Below are positions 13,664 to 21,417 of a DNA stretch of 23,644 nt, piece by piece. The DNA lies in the NCBI GenBank assembly GCA_902767355.1, contig CACXHG010000062.1, positions 1-23,644 of the forward strand. The letters are read 5' to 3'. Below the pieces are notes generated by a model. It was not told where the DNA came from. It saw only the letters and a list, made by a program, of their open reading frames with translations, and ran no database searches. Numbering within the stretch: the first letter of the stretch is position 1; each line of letters opens with the position of its first letter. The position numbers and the translations under genes are program-made. The DNA is from an uncultured Bacteroidia bacterium (GTDB lineage: Bacteria; Bacteroidota; Bacteroidia; Bacteroidales; UBA932).

Positions 13664-14521
13664 TCATTTCTTTGAGGTAAGCATGACCTGATATTTCTCG
13701 GTAATTGCTTCAATCTTCTTTTGAGCCTCTTCCTTGGCCGCAAGGACAGCGGCCTGCTTTTCGTTGGCAGCGCGTTCAGCTGCGACTTCCAGTTTTTCAT
13801 CGTAGCGACCACGGATGCGCTCGGCCTCGGCCTTAGCTTCTTGCTTGGCAGCGTCCAGTTTAGCCTTGAGGTCTTTCTGATTTTCATCCAGCCGGGAGAT
13901 GTTGCCCTTGGCCTTGGCGAGTTCTGCCTGGCTATCTGCCAGTTGCTTCTTCAGGGCGTCCAGGCTGGCCAGTTCCTTCTTGAGTTCAGCTATTTCCTTG
14001 GCCTGAGAGGTGGTGAGGCTGGTAAGTTCGTCTGCCGTATTTTGTGCCTTTGCAGCTTGCTCCTCGGATTTTTCCACCTGAGCCTTGGCAGTAGCTTCTG
14101 CCTTGCGCGCCTCTGCTTCGGCTGTTATGAGGGCGTTGTTGGCGTCCTTCTGTTCAGACAGCTCCGCTTTGGCAGCAGCGGCCTGTTGTTTCGCCTCGGC
14201 CAGCTGCTCCTGGAGGTTGCTGATGGTCTTGTCCTGACGCTCCAGCTGTGCTGCAAATTCATTTTTGATACGCTCATCTGCGTTGCTGGCTAGGTTGAGG
14301 CTGGCAACATAGGCAGCTTCCAACTGGCTGAGCAGGCTGGAGAAGTTGTCGATCTCCGTGCTGCGGCCTGTGAGCTTGCCTTTTTCCTCGGCCATCTGGG
14401 CAGCGCGGATGAGCGCCGGAAGTATCTCATTGTTCCTGAGTCCCTTTGCCTCGGCCCAGCTGTCCAGTGATTCAATCGTTTCCTCATCGGCACGGAAGGC
14501 TTTTGTTTTCGTTTCTGCCAT
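13664..14521 (-). CDS. RHH-like plus coiled-coil protein (KfrA-like architecture)
   Basis: The 285-aa protein begins with a probable ribbon-helix-helix DNA-binding segment (KAFRADEETIESLDSWAEAK through about residue 45) and continues as an almost unbroken Ala/Glu/Lys/Gln-rich coiled coil from about 60 to 270. This resembles the plan of KfrA, a plasmid protein with a DNA-binding head and long coiled coil that aids stable inheritance, but the head here looks RHH rather than HTH, so homology is not claimed. ATG 14521 follows GAGGAG at 8 bases. Its promoter carries TGTTTACA-type sites, and one 14-bp core is shared with the resolvase palindrome, suggesting autoregulation and a second target. Confidence 0.7.
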   Translation of the reverse strand: MAETKTKAFRADEETIESLDSWAEAKGLRNNEILPALIRAAQMAEEKGKLTGRSTEIDNFSSLLSQLEAAYVASLNLASNADERIKNEFAAQLERQDKTISNLQEQLAEAKQQAAAAKAELSEQKDANNALITAEAEARKAEATAKAQVEKSEEQAAKAQNTADELTSLTTSQAKEIAELKKELASLDALKKQLADSQAELAKAKGNISRLDENQKDLKAKLDAAKQEAKAEAERIRGRYDEKLEVAAERAANEKQAAVLAAKEEAQKKIEAITEKYQVMLTSKK

Positions 14522-14563
14522 AGTAATATCTCCTCATGTGTTTTGTTTATATAGTTATCAAAT

Positions 14564-14641
14564 GTTTACATATACATTATAATGCTTAATTGACTAAAAT
14601 TCAACAGTTTACATTTGTTTACAATGTAATTTTATGTAAAC
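14564..14641 (-). promoter_or_regulatory. Promoter and operators of the RHH coiled-coil gene
   Basis: On the minus strand TTGAAT (14604-14599), 17 bp, TATAAT (14581-14576). GTTTACAT/ATGTAAAC arms (14607-14614 and 14634-14641) enclose TGTTTACAATGTAA (14616-14629), which is identical to the core of the 10810-10846 palindrome. A further GTTTACA lies at about 14564 below the -10. Confidence 0.65.
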
Positions 14642-14643
14642 AA

Positions 14644-14684
14644 AAAAACAGATTGGTAGCCGCCTTGACTGTCAATCTGTTTTT
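14644..14684 (-). terminator. Terminator of the mobilization operon
   Basis: A 12-bp stem AAAAACAGATTG (14644-14655) pairs with 14673-14684. On the minus strand it ends in a T-run. It lies 26 bp after the stop of the 207-aa membrane protein gene. Confidence 0.8.
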
Positions 14685-14710
14685 CAATTATGTGCTTATA
14701 CTGCCTTATG

Positions 14711-15334
14711 TCATTCCTTTATGCCGATATGCCCTGTTCGTTTAATAATATCCTGCAACTGCGGTCTAACCTGTTCCCATTGCTCGGCAGTTATATCAGC
14801 TTGGATGTCATATACCCACATCTGGTTGCCATCTTGGTCTAGCTTGTTTGTACCATCTTCGTTTTTCTGGTGTATTGCCACTACACCGTCAGGGTAATGT
14901 TCCTTATACCATTCTACGCTTAGCTTTGATGGTACATTTCCGGCCAGCACCTCCGCATCATAGATATGCTCCAGAAGCACTGTCTGCTGATGATTTTGAT
15001 AGATGGGTACGATTAGCAATATAAAGATAGCTGCTACCACGGCACAAAGAATTATTTCAGCTTTGTTAATACCGCTGCTATTCTCCCTCTCTGATTTTCG
15101 CAGTGCTCTGGCCAGATCATCGGCATCTATGCTGTTGCTGGGGATGTAGATGTGTTCAGCCACCTCGCTGGCCGTAGGAATGTGTCTGTTGGCTATTTGG
15201 GTCAAGGTAGCGTCTTGCTCTGCCTGCTTTTTCTGCATGGAGGCCACCATTTCATAGAGCCTGTCCTGACGCTCCTGCTCCTTCCGGCGCTGTTCTTGCT
15301 GTGCCGCCAGCCTCTGATTGAAATTATTATCCAT
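14711..15334 (-). CDS. Hypothetical single-pass membrane protein in the mob operon
   Basis: The family of this 207-aa protein is not recognised. Residues 1-50 are a Gln/Glu/Arg-rich probable coiled coil (QRLAAQQEQRRKEQERQDRL). One clear transmembrane segment lies at about 93-114 (IILCAVVAAIFILLIVPIY). A soluble C-terminal domain of about 90 residues follows (VEWYKEHYPDGVVAIHQKNE). It starts 24 bp after the relaxase stop and is probably cotranscribed with it; AAGGAG lies 12 bases before ATG 15334. A membrane protein after a relaxase could help dock the transfer complex or act in exclusion, but nothing in the sequence decides this. Confidence 0.75.
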   Translation of the reverse strand: MDNNFNQRLAAQQEQRRKEQERQDRLYEMVASMQKKQAEQDATLTQIANRHIPTASEVAEHIYIPSNSIDADDLARALRKSERENSSGINKAEIILCAVVAAIFILLIVPIYQNHQQTVLLEHIYDAEVLAGNVPSKLSVEWYKEHYPDGVVAIHQKNEDGTNKLDQDGNQMWVYDIQADITAEQWEQVRPQLQDIIKRTGHIGIKE

Positions 15335-15358
15335 GTTCTGCTGCGTCTCCTTCTATTT

Positions 15359-18300
15359 TTATCTGCTCCAGCCTAACTCCTTGGACTTGCTGGCTGTATG
15401 GCTCTGCCTTATCTGCTGCAAGGTCTGCTCTTCAATTGAGAGCTTCGGCTCCGGCTGGCGCGGTGCTTCACGTTCAATTTCTCTTTTCCGTTCTTGCTCC
15501 TGCTGTTCCTGAGCCTGCTGCACCACCTTGGGAACATACAAGGTATGCTTTTCCATCTGCTCCAGCAAGGTTTCGAGGCTCTTTTCCTTGGGGGCGTGGT
15601 AGTGGTCGTTGTTCTTCACTCCGGCGCGTTCCATTGAGAGGATGCGTTTCTCGAAGTCCTTGCTGGTGATTTTCTTGGCAAAGTCTCTGGTCTGTTTCTC
15701 CAGCCTGTCCTTGCTGTCCGTATAGACCACGGCTTTCTCTTTGGCTCGGCTGATGTCCACATACAGGGCGTTGCGGTTCTGCCGGATGCCTTTGGTGCTC
15801 ATATCGGCCACTACGGTCTGGACGGTCATGCCCTGGGCCTTGTAGTTGGTGACAGCATAGGCGTGGTCGATGCTGCTGTATTTGTCCATAGACCAGCAAA
15901 CCTGCTCTCCTGCGTCTGTCCTGGCTATGATGTTCTTACCGTCCATGCTGGTGATGGTGGCCATCGTGCCGTTCATCACGCCCAGCTGCTTGCTGTTGGC
16001 TGTGAAGATGATGCGGTCGCCGGAGGCAAATTGTCTGCGCTCCCTGCTGTCCTTCTGCGGGCCGTGCACGGTGATGTCGAAACGCTGTCCGGCCGCGAGT
16101 TCTCCTCTGGTCACGAATTCGGCGCGGATCTGCTTGTTGTAGGCTTTCCTGTCGGCGTTGGTGCTGACCAGGAGCAGCTGCTCCTGATATTTCCCCAGAG
16201 GATTTGCGGTCATTTTGTCGGTGATGGCCTGCATCCGCTCCTGCCGGTTCTGGATTTCCAGATAGTCGCCACGTTTTTGCAGGGTGTCAAAGGTCTTGAG
16301 GTGGTTTCCCTGTACGGATTCGCGCACGGCTTCCAGAAGGTCGATGTCCTTCTGGCGGCGTATGTCCTCCAGATAGGCCGTGCCTGCTCCTGCTTCAATC
16401 AGGGCTTTCATCGGCGTTCCGGCTCCGACTGGCGGCAGTTGGTCATAATCGCCGGAGAGGACTACTTGCGCGTTCCTGGCCACGGCTGCTTTCTGCAGCT
16501 GCTCCATGAGCTTATCGTCTACCATGCCGGCTTCATCGACAATCCAGATCTCCCTGCCGGAGACTGGCTGCACATGGGAGAAATCCCAGCTCTGCTTGAT
16601 GCCCTCGATCTTTGGCTGCTGTTCCTCTGGCGGCAAGGATTCCTTCTCCAATTTGTTGAGGAAGCTGTGAATGGTGCCGGATGTGATGCCGCTTTCTGTT
16701 TGCAGGCCGTCTGCCGCTTTGCCTGTGAAGCATACGCCACGGATAGCTATGCCATCTTTTTCGCACATCTCGCGCAGGGTGTTCATGGTGTAGGTCTTGC
16801 CTGTTCCGGCCAGCCCCTGTACACATAAAAATCTGTCATGGCTGGTCATGATATGATGTATGGCGGCTGTCTGTTCCTTATTCGGTGTCAAATGCTTCTC
16901 CCGCTGGACTTCCGAGAGCAGTCTGCCGGATTCTTCCATGCTGACTGCTTTTATCTGCTGCTTGCCCTCCTGCATCCGCTGGACTATCTCTTTTTCTCGC
17001 CGGATATTTTCCTGAGTGGTGAGGTAGACATTCCTGCTGTCACCTTCCACGCGCCCCAACTTGATGAGGTCGGCTCTGTCCATAGCTTGCTGTGCTTCGG
17101 TTTCGCTGATGCAGTGTAGCACTCCTGCCGCCATTATGCGGTGCCTGGCCTCCGGCACGGTGAAGGCAAATTTCTCTGCGCTGAGTTCCTTGATTGTATC
17201 TTTGGTTATCTGGTCGATGGCCTTCAGCCGTTCACGCCCATTCTCGCGCTGCACATAATGATTTCTGATTGTTTCGGATTGGAGCTTTGCCAGACGACAG
17301 ACTGCACGATTCGGCAGAAGCATATCAGCTGGCTTCTCTGGCGCATCCAAACCGCGTTCGGACAGTAGCGGCAAGCCACATCTTTCTGCAAGGGGGACAA
17401 TGTTTTGTCTTTCTGCTCCGAGAGGACGCGCAAAACTGGATTCTCCGGCCTCGCCTGCAATATCCCTTCCTGGAGTTCTCGCTCCGTGTTCCTTTGCTGG
17501 TTCCTGCTGATAAGATTGTCCATGTTCCTGTCCGTCCTTCCTGATGATGTTGATTCTGCCGTTGTCGTAGAGGTCGCGCTTGACTTCCTCCATAATTTTC
17601 TCAAGGTCGGCATTGTGGTCTTTGGTTTTGCGTGTGGCGAAGTTTGCCATCTGCATGACCTTGGCGTTATTGGGCAGGCCCAGCTTTTCGGCCTCTGCCA
17701 GTATCTCCTGCCGCCTGGTGCTGTACTCCATGACGATTTCACGGTTATATCCCTTGAGTTCAAAGAGGCCCTGCACCTTGTCTGTGATTTCCAGTTCGTA
17801 ACCTGCTTGCTGCAAGCCCTTGGCAAGTTCCTGCCGATAGATGAGGCCGATGGTCTTCTGGGCGTTCATCAGCTTGCCGTAGTCCTGGGTAAGCATTTTC
17901 CCTTCGGCAAAGGTTTCGTTCATGATGACGCAGTGGCTGTGGAGATCCAGCTCGTTGTTGCGGTTAAGGAAATGAACGAACTCGCCTGCTGCCATATTGC
18001 GACTGTTGAATCTGCTGCCATCGCTGCGCGTCTGGAGATAGTCCATTTCGATTGTCTCCAACGCCTTGTCTACGGCTGCTTGGTGCAGCCGGATGATTTC
18101 TTCTTTGTTTGTTTCGGAAATTGCCATAGCGAGGCTGACAGACTTGGGCGCTGAAAAGGTAGCGTCCAGGCCCAGGCGTTTCTCCCTGCCGGATTTTGCT
18201 AGGTGGTCTGAGAGCATGTCAAATTGCTCCTTGCTCATCTCGCCTGTTAGCCCCTGTACTTTAGCAAGGCTACCATGCCATCGGTCATAGTTGGTTAGGC

Positions 18301-18376
18301 TCCTGGTGTAGTAGTCCTTGCTTTTCTCATAGTAGGTCTTGCTCTGCTCATGGTTGATGATGTTGATGGACATCAT
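15359..18376 (-). CDS. MobF-family conjugative relaxase-helicase (TrwC/TraI-like)
   Basis: The protein (1005 aa) nicks oriT, stays bound to the strand through a tyrosine and unwinds it. The N-terminal relaxase shows paired tyrosines TYYEKSKDYY (15-16 and 22-23) and the HUH set H135, H146 and H148 in FVHFLNRNNELDLHSHCVI, at the same spacing as in TrwC. LGLDATFSAPKSVSLAMA is also typical. The helicase half has Walker A GLAGTGKTYTM (about 520), Walker B WIVDEAGMVDD (about 613) and the motif YAVTNYKAQGMTVQTVV (about 840). AGAGGTG precedes the first of two ATGs; the gene starts 6 bp after the RHH accessory gene. There is no coupling protein or T4SS here, so helper functions must come from elsewhere. 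Confidence 0.95.
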   Translation of the reverse strand: MMSINIINHEQSKTYYEKSKDYYTRSLTNYDRWHGSLAKVQGLTGEMSKEQFDMLSDHLAKSGREKRLGLDATFSAPKSVSLAMAISETNKEEIIRLHQAAVDKALETIEMDYLQTRSDGSRFNSRNMAAGEFVHFLNRNNELDLHSHCVIMNETFAEGKMLTQDYGKLMNAQKTIGLIYRQELAKGLQQAGYELEITDKVQGLFELKGYNREIVMEYSTRRQEILAEAEKLGLPNNAKVMQMANFATRKTKDHNADLEKIMEEVKRDLYDNGRINIIRKDGQEHGQSYQQEPAKEHGARTPGRDIAGEAGESSFARPLGAERQNIVPLAERCGLPLLSERGLDAPEKPADMLLPNRAVCRLAKLQSETIRNHYVQRENGRERLKAIDQITKDTIKELSAEKFAFTVPEARHRIMAAGVLHCISETEAQQAMDRADLIKLGRVEGDSRNVYLTTQENIRREKEIVQRMQEGKQQIKAVSMEESGRLLSEVQREKHLTPNKEQTAAIHHIMTSHDRFLCVQGLAGTGKTYTMNTLREMCEKDGIAIRGVCFTGKAADGLQTESGITSGTIHSFLNKLEKESLPPEEQQPKIEGIKQSWDFSHVQPVSGREIWIVDEAGMVDDKLMEQLQKAAVARNAQVVLSGDYDQLPPVGAGTPMKALIEAGAGTAYLEDIRRQKDIDLLEAVRESVQGNHLKTFDTLQKRGDYLEIQNRQERMQAITDKMTANPLGKYQEQLLLVSTNADRKAYNKQIRAEFVTRGELAAGQRFDITVHGPQKDSRERRQFASGDRIIFTANSKQLGVMNGTMATITSMDGKNIIARTDAGEQVCWSMDKYSSIDHAYAVTNYKAQGMTVQTVVADMSTKGIRQNRNALYVDISRAKEKAVVYTDSKDRLEKQTRDFAKKITSKDFEKRILSMERAGVKNNDHYHAPKEKSLETLLEQMEKHTLYVPKVVQQAQEQQEQERKREIEREAPRQPEPKLSIEEQTLQQIRQSHTASKSKELGWSR

Positions 18377-18382
18377 CTTTTA

Positions 18383-18739
18383 TCACCTCTTTTTGCTTCT
18401 GCGCTCTTCCATTTCTTGTACTGTCTGGTTCCAGGCATCTGCCACCATGCCTGCGTCTTGCATTAAGAGCTTCATGCTGTTGCTGAGAAAGATGCGGTTG
18501 AATTCAGCATTGTATTGCATGTTGTTGTATGTTCTGCGCATGAAATCTGTCATGGCCTTGTTGGATTCCTCCAGGTTTTCCAGGCGCGATTCAACGGTGA
18601 CACGACTTAGTTTGTTTGGCTTCGCTTCGCCTGTTAGCATTGAGCGGACATATTCGGAAAGTGTCATGCCGTTTAGCTCGGCGGATTTCTTTAGGCTAAT
18701 CTCTATGCTGTCTGGCACTCTGACATTTATATTGCCCAA
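18383..18739 (-). CDS. RHH mobilization accessory protein (MobC/TrwA-like position)
   Basis: The 118-aa protein opens with an RHH domain (NINVRVPDSIEISLKKSAEL, then NGMTLSEYVRSML, residues 3-37), followed by a helical region with conserved-looking NMQYNAEFNRIFLSNSMKLL. Small RHH proteins encoded directly before a relaxase bind oriT and help nicking; TrwA of R388 is the model. The start is TTG 18739 with AAGGAGG 10 bases upstream. The stop is 6 bp before the relaxase ATG, whose ribosome site lies in this gene's end, so translation is probably coupled. The exact family is not recognised. Confidence 0.8.
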   Translation of the reverse strand: MGNINVRVPDSIEISLKKSAELNGMTLSEYVRSMLTGEAKPNKLSRVTVESRLENLEESNKAMTDFMRRTYNNMQYNAEFNRIFLSNSMKLLMQDAGMVADAWNQTVQEMEERRSKKR

Positions 18740-18743
18740 TTAG

Positions 18744-18957
18744 TATTTTCCTCCTTTTTACGGATATATCCTTATATTTCAATGTATTTTGCTTAAATGT
18801 ATCACATATTTGTTATACATTGAGTTTTACGTTTAATATTAGTATTTATATAGCGTAAGCTGCATTTTTATAATGCGGGGGTGTGGATTATATAGGGATT
18901 GAAATTATAAGGGATTGTGGCCTTAACTGTCTGCTGGACACTAATCCCTTCATTATG
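18744..18957. other. Non-coding region, candidate oriT
   Basis: This AT-rich stretch lies directly upstream of the RHH-relaxase operon, the usual place for oriT. It holds an inverted repeat TCAATGTAT/ATACATTGA (about 18779-18828), a short TGCAT/ATGCG hairpin and a G-rich run GCGGGGGTGTGG near 18876. The nick site cannot be assigned from sequence alone. Confidence 0.4.
18909..18950 (-). terminator. Hairpin after the 125-aa gene
   Basis: The stem AAGGGATT/AATCCCTT (18909-18916 with 18943-18950) is extended by GTG/CAC across a bulge. It lies 8 bp after the stop at 18958. It lacks a strong T-run on the minus strand, so termination may be weak. Confidence 0.5.
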
Positions 18958-19335
18958 TTATAGTGCGCTGTGGTTCCCCGCTTGCGGATAACCTTCGCTT
19001 GCTGTTGCCGGTGCTGTCCTCTGTGCTTCTCGGTCTTTCCCCAGACGCTCAAGGACATTAGGCTCTACACGCTGCGCCAGTTTGATTAGCTCTGCAAGGT
19101 CGCTGATGTTTCTGATGTTGTGCTCCGACATGAACTTCTCCACTTTGAAGATAGCATGAAGCTTACTCTCTGTGTCAATGCCGTTCTTGTCGAGGATTTT
19201 CAACATGGCATTGCGCTTTTCATCATCTGCCTGCTTCTGGAGCTTGGCTATATCTGCCTGCAACTTTTCCATTGATGCTTTCTTTTCTGCCAGACGCTCT
19301 GCGGCTGATCTGTGCTTTCTCTTTGCTTCTGCCAT
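18958..19335 (-). CDS. Hypothetical coiled-coil protein (125 aa)
   Basis: I do not recognise the family. The protein is basic at the start (MAEAKRKHRSAAERLAEKKA), continues as a coiled coil (ASMEKLQADIAKLQKQADDE, residues 20-45) and then a helical domain (KILDKNGIDTESKLHAIFKV and MSEHNIRNISDLAELIKLAQ). ATG 19335 follows GGAGG. It stands alone between rep and the mobilization operon, in the same direction. Similar small basic coiled-coil proteins occur beside mob genes, so a transfer or copy-control role is possible but not shown. Confidence 0.7.
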   Translation of the reverse strand: MAEAKRKHRSAAERLAEKKASMEKLQADIAKLQKQADDEKRNAMLKILDKNGIDTESKLHAIFKVEKFMSEHNIRNISDLAELIKLAQRVEPNVLERLGKDREAQRTAPATASEGYPQAGNHSAL

Positions 19336-19435
19336 ACGGTAGTTACCTCCTTATCTTCATCTATCAACAATTCGTCAAGATAGAAAATTCTCCTGCAAGA
19401 ATTTGTAATTATAATAATTGCTTATGAAAATCACA

Positions 19436-19479
19436 TACAAAAGAGTGATGTAAATACATTCTACAATCACTCTTTTGTA
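19436..19479 (-). terminator. Terminator of rep
   Basis: A perfect 14-bp stem TACAAAAGAGTGAT (19436-19449) with its complement (19466-19479) lies 12 bp beyond the rep stop codon, reading on the minus strand into A/T-rich sequence. Confidence 0.75.
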
Positions 19480-19491
19480 TATATGACTGAA

Positions 19492-20823
19492 TTATGCTCT
19501 CTTGTAGTTGTAGCGAAGGACGGTATCTATATAATCCATGTCATTCAGTGGCAGGTTATCATTCTTTCTCATAGCCGTGAAGGTTTTCTGTAAAAATGCT
19601 GCTGGATAAGAACCTGACCATCTTGCAATGTACTTTTCGTTCACCACACCAAAATCTCTTAAAAGTTTGGCACCATCCTCAGTGACAGGCTCTAACGGTA
19701 TATTGCTTAAATCTTCCTGAGCAGGTATGACACCTTTTGCAGCTGTACGGTTCCACCTTGCTTTATCTGCGTGCTCCGCTTCCTCTGCTGTCTTTGCCAT
19801 TTCACTGCTCTGCCTTGAACCAGCATAGTCATGTTCAAGTGCTTGCACTAGATAACCGCCTGGATTACGAACCTGTCCTGCCAATTTAGCCTTCCGCACA
19901 TACTCCATATTTGACTGACAATAAACCAAGCCATGCTCCACCATGGCTCTGGTAGCAATATCATTGTCTAAACCATAGATTTCCTCCATACGTTTTAGGC
20001 AATCTGCTTCTGCAACATCAAATGTACGTACACTATCACTATTGTCATGATCTAGACTGGAATGTCTTTTCTTATAAGTTGTCTTACCGCCAGGTTTGCT
20101 CTTAGCAAAAGTCTTATCTGATAATTGTTCTATATCCCTATCCTTCTTTGTGATAAGGAATTTTATCTGCTTTACAGCTCTTCCCTGTTTGATATACTCA
20201 GGCTCTACGTTAATATCAGTTTTGCTATTAACCTCTTTTACCGCTGCCGTGATGACCTTTTTGAACTGCGAAAATACATCATAGCTTTTCGTAGTTGCTC
20301 CAAGCAGTTGACGCCACTCCTCAACGTCAAAGAATACTTTCCCTTTATTTTTCCAGCTATTGCAGATTTCATATAATCTCATAGCAGGAAAAGACTTACA
20401 TTCCGCTAACTGCCCATACTCACCACGGGTGAAGGTCTTCATCTCCCCAAGAATGTATGATTCCAGACGATGATTAAAACCACATTCGAGATATCCGTTC
20501 TCATACTCCATGTCTGGCATCAGGCTATGTACCTTCCACTTAGTGCCATCAGGCTCCTGAATTGTTACTGTTGTCTTTACTATTTTCTGTGCTTCCTGTA
20601 GGAGCACCTTACCGTAGTTGGTTCCTTTGATATTTGCAAACTTCACTAACTCGGAAGCAGGTATACGCAAATTAGTGACTCTGTTCTCCTGAACCGCCTT
20701 ATACATGACGTAATTGACTATCTTGTAATCAGTAGCTGTCAGGTTAGCATGGAACTGTATCAACTTGTTATCTTTGGTCAGCCAGTAGGTTTGTCTATAC
20801 TTCTTCGCAACTACATTTGCCAC
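19492..20823 (-). CDS. Rep_3-family replication initiator
   Basis: The 443-aa initiator of an iteron plasmid has two winged-helix domains. The first spans about 20-130 (FHANLTATDYKIVNYVMYKA, LRIPASELVKFANIKGTNYG), the second about 150-230 (FPAMRLYEICNSWKNKGKVF, VEEWRQLLGA). The C-terminal 200 residues are less conserved and contain a basic patch (GGKTTYKKRH). The frame is open to ATG 20889, but GTG 20823 is chosen: GAGGGGG lies 7 bases before it, and the extra 22 codons run through an iteron copy. Binding there would let Rep repress its own gene. It probably starts theta replication at the iterons 20837-21093. Confidence 0.92.
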   Translation of the reverse strand: MANVVAKKYRQTYWLTKDNKLIQFHANLTATDYKIVNYVMYKAVQENRVTNLRIPASELVKFANIKGTNYGKVLLQEAQKIVKTTVTIQEPDGTKWKVHSLMPDMEYENGYLECGFNHRLESYILGEMKTFTRGEYGQLAECKSFPAMRLYEICNSWKNKGKVFFDVEEWRQLLGATTKSYDVFSQFKKVITAAVKEVNSKTDINVEPEYIKQGRAVKQIKFLITKKDRDIEQLSDKTFAKSKPGGKTTYKKRHSSLDHDNSDSVRTFDVAEADCLKRMEEIYGLDNDIATRAMVEHGLVYCQSNMEYVRKAKLAGQVRNPGGYLVQALEHDYAGSRQSSEMAKTAEEAEHADKARWNRTAAKGVIPAQEDLSNIPLEPVTEDGAKLLRDFGVVNEKYIARWSGSYPAAFLQKTFTAMRKNDNLPLNDMDYIDTVLRYNYKRA

Positions 20824-20836
20824 AAAGTAGCCCCCT

Positions 20837-21093
20837 CTTAAATGGGAGAAAAATAATAGATGCCCATTTTTCTCGTCTATCGTCTCCAATATTGGTATTA
20901 AAATCTTCCCACTTCAGATATTCTACTATTAAAATCTTCCCACTGTCAATTAAAATGGGAGAAAAATAATAGCTTTATCTATTAAAATCTTCCCATTTGA
21001 AGTTCCCAACTATTATTTTTCTCCCACGAAACTATTATTTTCTTCCCACTTAGCTATTATTTTTCTCCCACGAAACTATTATTTTCTTCCCAC
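20837..21093. other. Replication origin with iterons
   Basis: About nine related repeats. Four direct copies of CTATTATTTT(T/C)T(C/T)CCCAC start at 21010, 21032, 21054 and 21076, exactly 22 bp apart, alternating TTCTCCC and TCTTCCC. Three of a sister form CTATTAAAATCTTCCCA lie near 20896, 20926 and 20979. Two inverted copies lie at about 20947-20972 and 20837-20858, the latter beside the rep start. A 22-bp step is two helical turns, as usual for Rep-bound iterons. Confidence 0.92.
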
Positions 21094-21159
21094 TTCGATT
21101 CCCGCAGCCCTTGATATCATTGGGCTGGAGCCTCTCCTACAATATAACAATATGTTTAC

Positions 21160-21201
21160 AAAAGAACAACAACAACTACTATATGCTGTTGTTGTTCTTT
21201 T
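21160..21201. terminator. Hairpin to the right of the origin
   Basis: A perfect 15-bp stem AAAAGAACAACAACA (21160-21174) with its complement (21187-21201) and a 12-base loop, with A- and T-runs at the ends. It may insulate the origin from the cargo side. The rest of 21094-21417 shows no gene. Confidence 0.7.
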
Positions 21202-21314
21202 AAAATTTATAATTATCATATACTATACATCTCATAAATATTAATTATATACGACTATTCAGTGTTTTCCACTATGTCCATTCTAGAGCGACACTAGATG
21301 ACTCTCATCCTCAT

Positions 21315-21371
21315 TTGAAACTAACGCGACCTTTAAAAACTTTCATTCTCAAAGGCCGCGTCATGTTTCAA
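21315..21371 (-). terminator. Imperfect long hairpin after lacE
   Basis: Arms TTGAAAC/GTTTCAA, CGCG/CGCG and CCTTT/AAAGG pair in register (21315-21334 with 21351-21371) around a small internal loop. It lies 47 bp beyond the lacE stop and is the likely terminator, although the T-run is poor. Confidence 0.6.
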
Positions 21372-21417
21372 GGGGGATAAAGTTATAGGGGTATATGAAA
21401 ATCTCAGGAAACGCTTA

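Noticed and set aside
15863..16828. A 321-codon plus-strand frame opposite the relaxase
   Set aside because: It lies wholly inside the helicase domain, whose motifs are intact on the minus strand.
20896..21093. Regularly spaced repeats that could suggest a CRISPR array
   Set aside because: The step is only 22 bp with almost no unique spacer, some copies are inverted, and they sit beside a Rep_3 gene. They are iterons.
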